A stretch of 44,969 bases of DNA from an uncultured Lachnospiraceae bacterium. Its GTDB lineage: Bacteria; Bacillota; Clostridia; Lachnospirales; Lachnospiraceae. Shown here piece after piece: positions 1 through 8,222 of this stretch. How positions within the stretch are numbered: the stretch's first letter is position 1; every line of letters starts with the position of its first letter. The translations under genes and the position numbers were made by a program. The notes under the pieces were generated by a model. That model did no database searches, had not been told where the DNA came from, and saw only the letters and a list, made by a program, of their open reading frames with translations. The DNA lies in contig CACYTU010000005.1 in assembly GCA_902777355.1 (NCBI GenBank), positions 75,039 through 120,007 on the forward strand, given 5' to 3'.

Positions 1-85
1 CGCAATGGTCCTGCGGTTGTATGTGCATATTGACGAGACTCAGAGCCTTTTCCTGGCTTTTGACCTTTACATCATATGATTCATG

Positions 86-120
86 AACTCACACTAACCG
101 CGGGGCGGCCAGTGTGAGTT
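86..120. other. Stem-loop downstream of tyrS
   Basis: The arms AACTCACACT (86-95) and AGTGTGAGTT (111-120) are perfectly complementary across a GC-rich 15-nt loop. It lies about 70 nt past the tyrS stop, where a terminator would sit, but no clear T-run follows on the minus strand. Between it and tyrS is a short decanucleotide repeat (CTGTGTAATC, about three imperfect copies, 122-150). Nothing else is recognisable in bases 1-190. Confidence 0.4.
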
Positions 121-190
121 CCCTGTAATCCTGTGTAATCCTGTGTAATCATGACATCAGTCCGTCAGAACCAGGTTCAGGACCGTCTTG

Positions 191-1435
191 TCATTTCCCG
201 GCGCGCAGGCGCTTGTAGCTCTTCTTTCCCCGCTGCAGGAGGATTCCCTTTTCAAGAGTCTCTTTGCTGAAGACCATATCGATGTCTTTCACCTTGGCGC
301 CGTCTACACTGACACCGCCCTGTTTCACATCGCGGCGTGCATCGGATTTGGACTTCTCAAGGCCGCACTTGACCAGTGCAGTGAGAATGCTGAGACCGCC
401 GTCCTCAAGCTCGTCATTTGTCAGGACTACTTCGGGGACATTGGACATGTCCGAAGCGCTGCCTGCCGCAAAGAGGGCCTTTGCTCCCTTCTCGGCCTTG
501 ACAGCCTCATCCTCGCCGTGGACAAGGGTGGTCAGTTCATGAGCCAGGATTTCCTTTGCCGTGTTGAGCTGGGCTCCCTCCCATTTATCCATCTCATCAA
601 TCTGTTCGAGAGGCAGGAAGGTCATCATGCGCAGGCACTTGAGGACATCAGCATCCCCGATATTCCTCCAGTACTGGTAGAAATCATAAGGGGAGGTCTT
701 GTCGGGGTCAAGCCAGACAGCGCCCTTGGCGGTCTTGCCCATCTTCTTGCCTTCGGAATTGAGCAGCAGAGTGATGGTCATGGCGTGCGCATCCTTGCCC
801 AGTTTCTTGCGGATCAGCTCTGTGCCGGCCAGCATGTTGCTCCACTGGTCGTCGCCGCCGAACTGCATGTTGCAGCCGTATTTCTCGTACAGGCACAGGA
901 AGTCATAGGCCTGCATGATCATGTAGTTGAATTCCAGGAAAGAGAGACCCTTTTCCATCCTCTGCTCGTAGCATCTGGCCCGGAGCATGTTATTGACGGA
1001 AAAATGTACGCCGATATCGCGGATGAATTCGATATAGTTGAGATCGCGAAGCCAGTCCGCGTTGTTGACCATGAGGGCCTTGTCGGGACCGAATTCGATA
1101 AATCTGCTCATCTGCTTTTTGAAGCACTCACAGTTGTGGTCGATCGTCTCCACAGTCATCATGGAGCGCAGGTCCTGCCTGCCGGAAGGATCGCCGATCA
1201 TACCCGTGCCGCCGCCCACGAGAGCGACAGGCTTGTTGCCGGCTTCCTGCAGGCGCTTCATCAGAAGAAGAGCCATAAAGTGACCGACATGGAGAGAATC
1301 CGCTGTGGGATCAAATCCGATATAGAAAGTGGCTTTTCCGTTGTTGACGAGATCGCGGATCTGGTCCTCATCTGTCAGCTGGGCCAGGAGCCCTCTTGCC
1401 TGCAGTTCCTCGAAGATTTTCATGTTCTTTTCCAT
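191..1435 (-). CDS. tyrS: Tyrosyl-tRNA synthetase
   Basis: Class I aminoacyl-tRNA synthetase that charges tRNA-Tyr in the cytosol. It has 414 residues, the family's usual length. The class I signature is HVGH at residues 49-52. The KMSKS loop reads KMGKT near residue 235, a variant known in bacterial TyrRS. The C-terminal ~65 residues look like an S4 RNA-binding domain (LVKCGL, then SKSDARRDVKQGG). I take the ATG at 1435, with AAGGAG about 13 nt upstream; that spacing is long, and the ATG four codons further in is an alternative. No T-box motif is visible in the 255 nt upstream, although many Firmicute tyrS genes have one. It follows plsY on the same strand across an AT-rich gap, so it may be its own unit. 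Confidence 0.97.
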   Translation of the reverse strand: MEKNMKIFEELQARGLLAQLTDEDQIRDLVNNGKATFYIGFDPTADSLHVGHFMALLLMKRLQEAGNKPVALVGGGTGMIGDPSGRQDLRSMMTVETIDHNCECFKKQMSRFIEFGPDKALMVNNADWLRDLNYIEFIRDIGVHFSVNNMLRARCYEQRMEKGLSFLEFNYMIMQAYDFLCLYEKYGCNMQFGGDDQWSNMLAGTELIRKKLGKDAHAMTITLLLNSEGKKMGKTAKGAVWLDPDKTSPYDFYQYWRNIGDADVLKCLRMMTFLPLEQIDEMDKWEGAQLNTAKEILAHELTTLVHGEDEAVKAEKGAKALFAAGSASDMSNVPEVVLTNDELEDGGLSILTALVKCGLEKSKSDARRDVKQGGVSVDGAKVKDIDMVFSKETLEKGILLQRGKKSYKRLRAGK

Positions 1436-1534
1436 CGGTGAATGAGTATCTCCTTTACTGGTAAAAAATCTGTTATAACTCTATTATCTATTAATATTTT
1501 TATCTGCAAAAATTTTAAACTATTGAAATTATAT

Positions 1535-1582
1535 CAGTTGAAAATTTTATCAGTTGAAAATTTTATCAGTTGATATTTTCTC
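1535..1582. repeat. AT-rich 16-bp tandem repeat upstream of tyrS
   Basis: The unit CAGTTGAAAATTTTAT occurs at 1535-1550 and 1551-1566, and a diverged third copy begins at 1567. Weaker relatives (ATCTGTTGATATTATATC and similar) continue to about 1650, so most of the 1436-1691 gap is built from variants of one AT-rich motif. It is much more AT-rich than its surroundings. The function is unknown; the region probably contains the tyrS promoter, but I could not fix one clear -35/-10 pair. Confidence 0.7.
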
Positions 1583-1691
1583 TTTTGAAATGTATCTGCA
1601 GGAATCTTTATCTGTTGATATTATATCTGTTTAAATATCATGTGTAGAAATTTAAAGATCATCTGCAGAAATCCTCATCGGTTGAAAAGGA

Positions 1692-2375
1692 TCATTTTTT
1701 ATTGAGGTCGAGCTGCTCGGAGTTGCGCTTGAAAATATAGGTCTTGCGTTCGGTACCGGTGACCAGTCTTTTGATATTTGCGCGGTGGCGGAACCAGGCC
1801 ATAAAAGTCAGAAATCCCTGGATGATGATAATCTCAGTCAGCTGTGCACCGGAAACACCGAACATCCCCATTTTCCCCTCAATGATCAGCTGGATGAAGG
1901 TTCCCAGATATAAGAGGAGGGAACCCAGGGAGACGAATTTTGTCGTCAGGTAGGGAATGAAGAAGAGCGCGAGCCCAGTGGGAATGAAGGACCAGTGAAA
2001 ACCAAAGACAAAGCCTGCCATGACCGCAACTCCCTTGCCGCCCTTGAAATTCATATAGACAGGATAATCGTGTCCCAGCACAACTCCCGCGAATGTCCAG
2101 ACCTTGAGCAGGTAAACCGCTTCCGGATGGGATTTTCCGAAAATGGCGCCGACCAGCAGAAGGGCAAGGAGGGCCTTGAGCATATCTCCGATGAATACGA
2201 TCAGGCCGGCCTTTGTTCCCAGGATCCTCATGGCGTTAGTGGTTCCGGCATTGCCGCTGCCGTAGTCACGGATATCGATACCTTTGCTTTTGCCGAGTAT
2301 ATAGGCTGTCTGAAACAAGCCAAAAATATACCCTATCACAAGACAGACCCCTCTCAGTATAATGAGCTGATCCAT
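1692..2375 (-). CDS. plsY: Glycerol-3-phosphate acyltransferase PlsY
   Basis: Membrane acyltransferase that transfers the acyl group of acyl-phosphate to sn-glycerol-3-phosphate, giving lysophosphatidate, the first step of phospholipid synthesis. Its substrate is made by PlsX, encoded at 33366-34400. It has 227 residues with several hydrophobic segments. The family motifs are visible: the glycine-rich YGSGNAGTTN stretch near residue 40 and the MNFKGGKGVAV motif near residue 110. The ATG at 2375 follows AGGAGG at 7-nt spacing. The C-terminus has a charged tail of about 20 residues. It lies just downstream of der, a common Clostridia pairing (der-plsY-gpsA); gpsA is not here and tyrS follows instead. 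Confidence 0.95.
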   Translation of the reverse strand: MDQLIILRGVCLVIGYIFGLFQTAYILGKSKGIDIRDYGSGNAGTTNAMRILGTKAGLIVFIGDMLKALLALLLVGAIFGKSHPEAVYLLKVWTFAGVVLGHDYPVYMNFKGGKGVAVMAGFVFGFHWSFIPTGLALFFIPYLTTKFVSLGSLLLYLGTFIQLIIEGKMGMFGVSGAQLTEIIIIQGFLTFMAWFRHRANIKRLVTGTERKTYIFKRNSEQLDLNKK

Positions 2376-2565
2376 TAAACACCTCCTGTTGAATTCATAC
2401 TTGTGGCCATGATCCTGCGTTCACAAACATGTATAAATAAACTACGCATAGCTCACAGACTCACATGTAAAAAGCTGCGTGTGCCGTAATCGTATGATTA
2501 AAGGTGCGCGCTGCTTCGCACGTCCTGCGGATTTTTAAATAAATGAAAAAATAATTGAAACGTGA

Positions 2566-3903
2566 TCACTTCTTTTCAGACCGTTCACGGATGACGAATT
2601 TCAGCGGAGTACCCCTGAATCCGAAAGCATCCCTGATCCTGTTTTCAATATAGCGCTGATAGGAAAAGTGCATCAGCTTCCTGTCATTTACGAACAGGAC
2701 AAATGTAGGCGGACAGACTCCCGCCTGAGTCCCGTAATATATCCTGAGGGAACGTCCCTTGTCCGAAGGGGGCTGCTGCATGATGCAGGCTTCCGCGATG
2801 ATCTCGTTGAGCACGCCGGTCTGGATGCGGAGATTCTGGTTGTCATGGACCATGTCGATCATCTCATAGAGCTTGACCAGACGCTGTCCGGTCTCCGCAG
2901 AGACAAAGATGAGTTCCGCATAGGGCAAAAAGGAAAGCACCTGCCGGACCTTGTCAGTGAATTTCTTTACGCTCTGATTGTCCTTTTCCACCAGGTCCCA
3001 CTTGTTGACGGCGATTATCACAGCCTTGCCCCGCTCGTGAGCAATGCCGGCAATCTTGGCATCCTGTTCTGTCACGCCTTCTGTCGCGTCTATGACAAGG
3101 ATGGTGATATCCGCCCGGTCTATGGCGCCCACACTGCGGGCGATCATATAGTGCTCCAGAGTCTCTTTGATCTTGTTTTTGCGGCGAATGCCGGCCGTGT
3201 CTATGAAGACGTATTCCTTTCCGTGCCAGACGATCCTGGTATCGATGGCGTCCCTTGTCGTGCCCGCAATATCGGAGACGATCACTCTGTTCTGTCCGAT
3301 CAGCCGGTTGATGATAGAGGATTTTCCCACATTGGGCTTGCCTACGATTGCAATACGCACAGCGTCGTCTTCTTCTTCGCCGGCTGAATCCTCGGGAAAA
3401 TACTTGATCATTTCATCCAGCATGTCACCGATGCCTGTGCGGTTTGCCGACGAAACGGGCCAGGGATCTCCAATTCCAAGATTATAGAATTCATAGATGT
3501 CCGCCATCATTTTAGTCGGGCTGTCCACCTTGTTGACAACCAGAATGACCGGCTTCGCGGATCTTCGCAGCATATCAGCTACCTTGTTATCCGAATCCAC
3601 CATTCCTGTCGACCGGTCGACCATGAACAGGATCACATCCGCCATATCGATCGCCAGCTGTGCCTGCTCCCGCATCTGCGACAGAATGACATCTTTCGAG
3701 TCCGGTTCAATACCGCCTGTGTCGATCAGCGTGAATTCTCTGTCGAGCCAGGAACAGTCCGCGTAAATGCGGTCCCGGGTGACACCCGGCGTGTCCTCGA
3801 CGATAGAGATGCGCTTACCCGCCAGCACATTAAACAGAGTGGACTTCCCCACATTCGGCCGGCCGACAACCGCGACAATCGCCTTTCTCTTTCTTTTTGC
3901 CAT
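2566..3903 (-). CDS. der: Ribosome biogenesis GTPase Der (EngA)
   Basis: Double-GTPase factor needed for maturation of the 50S ribosomal subunit. It has 445 residues, typical for the family. Two complete G domains are visible: the first with GRPNVGKS at about residues 14-21, DTGGI and NKVD; the second with GKPNVGKS near residue 190, DTAGI and NKWD. A basic C-terminal KH-like domain follows from about residue 355. The ATG at 3903 follows an AAGGGA sequence with a long spacing (~11 nt), so initiation may be moderate. It is separated from prs upstream by a gap containing two strong palindromes and from plsY downstream by 190 nt without a recognisable gene. Confidence 0.97.
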   Translation of the reverse strand: MAKRKRKAIVAVVGRPNVGKSTLFNVLAGKRISIVEDTPGVTRDRIYADCSWLDREFTLIDTGGIEPDSKDVILSQMREQAQLAIDMADVILFMVDRSTGMVDSDNKVADMLRRSAKPVILVVNKVDSPTKMMADIYEFYNLGIGDPWPVSSANRTGIGDMLDEMIKYFPEDSAGEEEDDAVRIAIVGKPNVGKSSIINRLIGQNRVIVSDIAGTTRDAIDTRIVWHGKEYVFIDTAGIRRKNKIKETLEHYMIARSVGAIDRADITILVIDATEGVTEQDAKIAGIAHERGKAVIIAVNKWDLVEKDNQSVKKFTDKVRQVLSFLPYAELIFVSAETGQRLVKLYEMIDMVHDNQNLRIQTGVLNEIIAEACIMQQPPSDKGRSLRIYYGTQAGVCPPTFVLFVNDRKLMHFSYQRYIENRIRDAFGFRGTPLKFVIRERSEKK

Positions 3904-3970
3904 AAAAAATCAGATCCCTTTCTTCTGCCCCGGCAGGAACTGCCGAAGCCGCTATTATTTCAGCAAATGT

Positions 3971-4043
3971 CCGGGCAAGCCCGGAAAATGTAAGCACAAG
4001 CTCGTAAAATGTCCGAAAATGCCCGGGCAAGCCCGGCATTTTC
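3971..4043. repeat. Paired intergenic palindromes between prs and der
   Basis: The 14-nt palindrome CCGGGCAAGCCCGG occurs at 3971-3984 and again at 4023-4036. The second sits inside a longer hairpin (4015-4043, arms GAAAATGCC and GGCATTTTC). Read on the minus strand the longer hairpin ends in a short T-stretch, so it may also terminate prs transcription. The flanking string CTTTCCTCGCTGCTT (about 4050) recurs in the 20907-21143 repeats, which marks a dispersed repeat family. Confidence 0.7.
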
Positions 4044-4064
4044 GTCCACTTTCCTCGCTGCTTC

Positions 4065-5300
4065 TTACATGTGGTTATTATATTCTTCGTCGTGCATGGC
4101 CTTTTTCTCGAAGCGGTTGTATTCAGCAAGCAGCTCCCGGATCTTCTGGGCTGTGATCCTGACGTTGGAGATAGAGGCGTCATGGTTGAAAAAGTCAATG
4201 ATGGTCGCCAGATACATGCTCATGTCGGCCTCGGCGAAATAGGGTCTCTCACGGAGTCCCTCGGGCAGATAGGTGAGGTTGGTAGTGACCAGTTTGTCGA
4301 ACCAGCCTTCCCCGTAAGCCCTGTCAAAGGCCTCGAGGCCGTCTGTGAAAAGGCCGAAGGTCGTGCAGATAAAGACACGTCCGGCGTGCATGTTCTCCTT
4401 GAGCTGGCGGGATGTGTCAAGCATACTGCCGCCCGAAGAGATCATATCGTCGATGATAATGGCATCCTTGCCGGCCAGGTTGGTTCCCAGGAACTGGTGT
4501 TCCACGATGGGGTTCTTGCCGTTGACAATCCTGGAGTAATCGCGCCTCTTGTAGAACATTCCCGTATCCGCGCCGATAACGTTGGCGAAATAGACGGTCC
4601 TGTCCAGCGCGCCTTCATCGGGACTGATCACGACGACGTGTTCCTTGTCTACTTCCAGATCGTCTACTGTGTTCAAAAGCGCGTGCAGAAACTGGAAGGG
4701 AGAGACAAAGTTGTCAAAGTTATCCAGAGGAGCAACGCTGGCGATTCTGGGATCATGGGCGTCGAAGGTGATGAAATTATTGATACCCAGCTCAAAAAGC
4801 TCATGAAGCATATTGGCCGCATCCAGCGACTCCCGGCCGCTGCGGTGATGCTGGCGTCCCTCATAGAGGAAGGGCATGATGACAGTGACACGTCTTGCCT
4901 TGCCCTGTATCGCCGAGATCACTCTCTTGAGGTCCTGGAAATGGTCATCCGGAGACATATGATTGATGAAACCGTTCATCCGGTAAGTCACAGTCCAGTT
5001 CATCACATCAACGAGGATGAATACATCTTTGCCACGGGCCGATTCCCTGAGCACTGCCCTGCCCTCTCCGCTGGGGAAACGCTCAAGGTGAATATCCATA
5101 AGGTAATTATCCTCAATGTAATGGTCTCTGTCGCTCAGAGAAGGATCCTTTTTAAGGGACTCTTTTCTGAAAGAGGATATGTGCTGATTGACCTTTTCCC
5201 CCATAGGGGCGGCTGAAGGCATAGCAATGATGGCAAGGGGCGCTACCGGCATGCTCCTGTCAAGTTTTTCAATAAGCGAAGTAGTGGAATCTGAAGCCAT
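4065..5300 (-). CDS. prs: Ribose-phosphate pyrophosphokinase
   Basis: PRPP synthetase: converts ribose 5-phosphate and ATP to PRPP for nucleotide, histidine and tryptophan synthesis. The reading frame is open from 5396, but I choose the ATG at 5300 because AAGGAGAT precedes it at good spacing and it lies within 70 nt of a strong promoter. This gives 411 residues, longer than the ~315 of classical Prs. The long form, with an N-terminal extension and a diverged core, is known in Clostridia. Visible motifs are the FDAHDPR region (about 179-185), VVISPDEGALDR (about 223-233) and the PRPP-binding loop IIIDDMISSGG (about 281-291). The long form makes the exact subclass uncertain; the Prs fold itself is clear. 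Confidence 0.9.
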   Translation of the reverse strand: MASDSTTSLIEKLDRSMPVAPLAIIAMPSAAPMGEKVNQHISSFRKESLKKDPSLSDRDHYIEDNYLMDIHLERFPSGEGRAVLRESARGKDVFILVDVMNWTVTYRMNGFINHMSPDDHFQDLKRVISAIQGKARRVTVIMPFLYEGRQHHRSGRESLDAANMLHELFELGINNFITFDAHDPRIASVAPLDNFDNFVSPFQFLHALLNTVDDLEVDKEHVVVISPDEGALDRTVYFANVIGADTGMFYKRRDYSRIVNGKNPIVEHQFLGTNLAGKDAIIIDDMISSGGSMLDTSRQLKENMHAGRVFICTTFGLFTDGLEAFDRAYGEGWFDKLVTTNLTYLPEGLRERPYFAEADMSMYLATIIDFFNHDASISNVRITAQKIRELLAEYNRFEKKAMHDEEYNNHM

Positions 5301-5367
5301 GGGATCTCCTTCATGCAATTCAAAACAGATGATACGGGGTGTTACTCGATTAATACGTTTACCCTTT

Positions 5368-5396
5368 ATCATAGCGAGTACAAAAGAAAATCGCAA
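5368..5396 (-). promoter_or_regulatory. Sigma-A promoter of prs
   Basis: On the minus strand TTGCGA (-35, 5391-5396) and TATGAT (-10, 5368-5373) are separated by exactly 17 nt. The predicted start point is near 5361, giving a leader of about 60 nt before the prs ATG at 5300. Confidence 0.75.
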
Positions 5397-5415
5397 GCCT
5401 TTATGCTCTCGTTCT

Positions 5416-5449
5416 CTGTACAGCGTTATCTGCCGCGTTATCTGTACAG
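5416..5449. promoter_or_regulatory. Twin CTGTACAG palindromes upstream of the prs promoter
   Basis: The self-complementary octamer CTGTACAG occurs at 5416-5423 and 5442-5449, centres 26 bp apart. The segment between them contains a direct repeat of CGTTATCTG. It starts 20 bp upstream of the prs -35 box, in the space between the rnhB-yraN stop and prs. The spacing suits a dimeric regulator on one face of the helix, but no binding protein can be named. Confidence 0.4.
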
Positions 5450-5461
5450 GTTATTCGTACC

Positions 5462-6553
5462 TTATCTACAAGAGAAAGCATCGCGGATCCAGCGGATTTC
5501 CTTTCCGGTGACGCAGACCACATCAAAGCGCATGGGCATCTCCGTTCCCCGCCCGGTTTTGTACAGATAATATCGGGCAGTCCTGCTGATAGTGCGCTGT
5601 TTTTCAGGTGTGACCGCCTCGGCGGGGTCTCCCCAGCGGGCGCTGCTGCGGTATTTGACTTCAAAAAATACCAGGGTTCCGTCCTCTTCCCCGATTATAT
5701 CGATCTCTCCGTCCCTGTCCCTGAAATTCCGCTCCAGGATCCTGACCCCCCTGTCCGACAGGAATCGCACCGCTGTCTCCTCTCCCCGCTGTCCGGTCTC
5801 CCTTCCGGAAGGCACTCTCCCGGAAAAAAGAAAATCAGGTTTATCTCCCGGCTCCCCCGGTTGATTTACTGCGTCTTCTTTTCCTGCCAGGATTTTTCCC
5901 AGGAAGCTTCTGCGGTGGATGGGACTGGGGCCGTAGTCCAGTATTGCCTGGCAGTGGGCTCTTGTTCCGTATCCTTTATGGCCTGCAAACCCATATTGGG
6001 GATAAAGAGCATCCATTTCTTTCATGTAAGTATCCCTGGTGACTTTAGCCAGAATACTGGCTGCCGCCACGGAAATGCACTTGGCATCCCCCTTTATGAC
6101 CGGAACCTGAAGAATGTCGATGCCGGGGATCGTCACCGCGTCGTTGACCAGTACACCGGGCCGCACTTGCAGTGAAGAGACAGCCTGGCGCATAGCCTCA
6201 TAAGTAGCCTGAAGAATGTTGATTTCATCGATTCTCTCAGGCGGCACCATGATGACCGACCAGGCAAGAGCCTTCTCCTTAATCTTCAGGAACAGGGCCT
6301 CTCTTCTCTTCTCAGTGACTTTTTTGGAATCATTCAGATAGGGAAGTATCAGGTCTTCAGGAAGAATGACCGCAGCAGCTGCGACCGGTCCTGCAAGAGG
6401 CCCGCGGCCCGCTTCATCGATCCCGCAGATGAGACCGCTTCCGCCGGCTCTGCGGACAATCTCTGCCTCAAAGGCCCGCATCTGCTCAACACGCTCGATC
6501 TCCGCCTGCATACGGGCTTCTTTTTTCTGCCTTGCGGCCTCGGCTTTTGTCAT
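5462..6553 (-). CDS. rnhB: RNase HII fused to a YraN-type nuclease-fold domain
   Basis: One 363-residue frame holds two proteins that are usually separate. Residues ~38-215 are RNase HII, which removes RNA from RNA/DNA hybrids and misincorporated ribonucleotides. The motif GIDEAGRGPLAGP gives Asp46 and Glu47, and Asp138 (LVNDAV), Asp156 and Asp174 (KVTRD) are candidates for the remaining acidic positions. After a ~35-residue linker, residues ~251-363 match the YraN/UPF0102 family: GERGEE-like start, RNFRDRDGEIDII, and the EVKYR motif of a Holliday-resolvase-like nuclease fold. The first ~37 residues are a charged helix not needed by RNase HII. The ATG at 6553 overlaps the rbgA stop as ATGA, which implies translational coupling. 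No stop or frameshift separates the domains. Confidence 0.93.
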   Translation of the reverse strand: MTKAEAARQKKEARMQAEIERVEQMRAFEAEIVRRAGGSGLICGIDEAGRGPLAGPVAAAAVILPEDLILPYLNDSKKVTEKRREALFLKIKEKALAWSVIMVPPERIDEINILQATYEAMRQAVSSLQVRPGVLVNDAVTIPGIDILQVPVIKGDAKCISVAAASILAKVTRDTYMKEMDALYPQYGFAGHKGYGTRAHCQAILDYGPSPIHRRSFLGKILAGKEDAVNQPGEPGDKPDFLFSGRVPSGRETGQRGEETAVRFLSDRGVRILERNFRDRDGEIDIIGEEDGTLVFFEVKYRSSARWGDPAEAVTPEKQRTISRTARYYLYKTGRGTEMPMRFDVVCVTGKEIRWIRDAFSCR

Positions 6554-7908
6554 TTTCTCCTCCCGCTGTTTCTGCGGTTTCCTGTTCCGCTGCCGTTTCT
6601 GCCGGACTGACCCCGGTTTCTGCTCTGAGGACCGTCCCCGGCGCCGGTTTTGCCCGCTCTGTTTCCACTGCTTCTGTCCTTTGATCTGCCGCCTGCCCCT
6701 GTCCGGCCGCCATATCCTGAGCCGGAAGATCCTTTGGCCTTTCCGGTCCCGGGTCTCCTGCCGGCTTTTGAGGAAGGGGCGGAAATGCCTGTGGCAGACT
6801 CTGCTGCTTCCTGATCCCGGATCAGCTTCCTGCGTTCCTCATCCATGGCCTCAGCGTCTTCGGGTCTGTCCAGGGAAATCCTGCCGATTCTTCCGTTTTT
6901 ACAGTCATCAAGCAGGACAGCAGCCGCGCGCTCAAGGTCAGGTTCTCCCCCTTTCAGGAGCAGTCGTCTGGAGACAGCGATCCTTCTGAGAAGTTCAAAA
7001 CCGGCAGGAGCCATGTCCGTCAGATCCTTCTCTACACCCCCGGTTTCATAAGCCGCTTTTTCATAAACTGCTTCTTCCCGAGCCGTTTCTTCCTGGGCTG
7101 CTTCTTCCTTGGCTGCTTCTTCCTGAGCTGCCTCTTCATGAGCCGTTTCTTCCTGAGCTGTTTCTTCAATAGCCGTTTCTAGCCCGTCCGGCAAACCGCC
7201 GGCAGAGAGTTCAGGAAGGTCTCCGCAAGTCAGGTATTTTTTCTCCACAGCTCCCGGATATTCCCTCTGCAGATAATCGAGCAGCCAGATCGCCAGTTCT
7301 ACCCGGTCCAGGATTTCATTGCGGATCGCGCCCACCAGGGCCAGCCGCATACCGATCTCCTGATTGTCAAACTTGGGCCAGAGTATTCCGGGAGTGTCCA
7401 GAAGTTCCACGCTGCCGCCCATGCGGATCCACTGTTTTCCACGGGTGACGCCGGGTTTATTGCCGGTCTTTGCGCTTGCTCTTCCCGCAAAGGAATTGAT
7501 AAAAGTGGACTTTCCTACATTGGGAATCCCTGCCACCATGGCACGAAGAGGCCGTCCGACGATGCCGCGGGCTCTGTCGCGGGCTATTTTCTCTTTACAG
7601 GCCTCCTGGACGAAGCGGCGGACGACATCTCCCGCTCTGCGCTCCCGGGCGTCCGCAGAAACTGCCAGTATCCCTCTGCTGCGGAAGTACTCCTCGAACT
7701 GTTCTGTCTTTGCGGGATCGGCCAGGTCCGCCTTACATAAAAGGACGATCCGTCCCTTTCCCCGACAAAGAGCATCAATATCGGGATTTCTGCTGCTCAG
7801 AGGGATTCTGGCATCCACCAGTTCGATCACGAGGTCGACAAGACGGATGTTTTCTTCCATCATGCGTCTCGCTTTCGTCATATGTCCCGGGTACCACTGA
7901 TACTCCAT
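6550..7908 (-). CDS. rbgA: Ribosome biogenesis GTPase RbgA/YlqF with acidic repeat and Gly/Arg tail
   Basis: Circularly permuted GTPase for late 50S assembly. The G motifs run G4 (CKAD, residues 58-61, in place of NKxD), G1 (GIPNVGKS, 127-134), G3 (DTPG, 171-174), the permuted order of the YlqF/RbgA group. The N-terminal WYPGHM motif is also typical. It has 452 residues against ~285 in Bacillus. Residues ~247-285 are a five-residue acidic repeat (EEAAQ, EETAH and similar, 15-bp DNA units around 7058-7190). Residues ~380-452 form a Gly/Ser/Arg-rich basic tail that looks like a disordered RNA-binding extension. The ATG at 7908 follows AGGAGG. It lies between rplS and rnhB as in many Firmicutes, and its stop overlaps the rnhB start. 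Confidence 0.93.
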   Translation of the reverse strand: MEYQWYPGHMTKARRMMEENIRLVDLVIELVDARIPLSSRNPDIDALCRGKGRIVLLCKADLADPAKTEQFEEYFRSRGILAVSADARERRAGDVVRRFVQEACKEKIARDRARGIVGRPLRAMVAGIPNVGKSTFINSFAGRASAKTGNKPGVTRGKQWIRMGGSVELLDTPGILWPKFDNQEIGMRLALVGAIRNEILDRVELAIWLLDYLQREYPGAVEKKYLTCGDLPELSAGGLPDGLETAIEETAQEETAHEEAAQEEAAKEEAAQEETAREEAVYEKAAYETGGVEKDLTDMAPAGFELLRRIAVSRRLLLKGGEPDLERAAAVLLDDCKNGRIGRISLDRPEDAEAMDEERRKLIRDQEAAESATGISAPSSKAGRRPGTGKAKGSSGSGYGGRTGAGGRSKDRSSGNRAGKTGAGDGPQSRNRGQSGRNGSGTGNRRNSGRRK

Positions 7909-8222
7909 TGTGCCCTCCTATTTCCAAAGGAAGCAGGGCGGAGGCGGCACCGCCATCCACTCATCCACTGCCCCCATACCGGCCCTGTCCGCCGCATGGG
8001 CGGTACTCTTACATTATCGCCGGTCAATACACCATACCGGCCCTGCCCGCTGCATGGGCGGTACTCTTACATTACGCCGTCAATACACCATACCGGCCTT
8101 TCCGCCACAAGCGCGGACAATTACATTTGGCAGGCCTTGTCAAAAAGAAAGTGCCGTGCCAAAACAGGCACGACACTCCCGATGATAACTCTTGCTCGAA
8201 ATGAACAAATGCAGAAACTGCA
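7909..8222. repeat. Gap between rplS and rbgA with a ~57-bp tandem repeat
   Basis: The 314-nt space holds no convincing gene. It contains two full copies of a 56-58-bp direct repeat (7974-8031 and 8032-8087) and a partial third (8088-~8118), each starting CCATACCGGCC. Each full unit contains a small inverted repeat around GCATGGGCGG. The rplS terminator occupies 8141-8177. In many Firmicutes the signal peptidase gene lepB sits at this position; nothing like it is present. There are no spacers of differing sequence, so this is a simple tandem repeat. Confidence 0.8.
8141..8177 (-). terminator. Intrinsic terminator of rplS
   Basis: On the minus strand an 11-bp stem (AGTGTCGTGCC paired with GGCACGGCACT, one G-T pair, 8150-8177) with a 6-nt loop is followed by TTCTTTTTG. 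It lies 46 nt after the rplS stop codon. The tandem repeats, and then rbgA, come after it, so rbgA probably depends on read-through or its own promoter. Confidence 0.85.

Noticed and set aside
188-1441. 417-codon open frame opposite tyrS
   Set aside because: It is antisense to a complete TyrRS with intact motifs, has no ribosome binding site and no recognisable domain; long antisense frames are common in this codon-biased genome.
1436-1691. T-box riboswitch upstream of tyrS
   Set aside because: No TGGNACCGCG-type motif or specifier stem is visible; the gap consists of AT-rich repeats.
4071-5216. 381-codon plus-strand frame opposite prs
   Set aside because: Antisense shadow of a clear PRPP synthetase; no start signals and no family pattern.
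7974-8118. Possible CRISPR array
   Set aside because: Units are directly adjacent without unique spacers, there are fewer than three full copies, and no cas genes are present.
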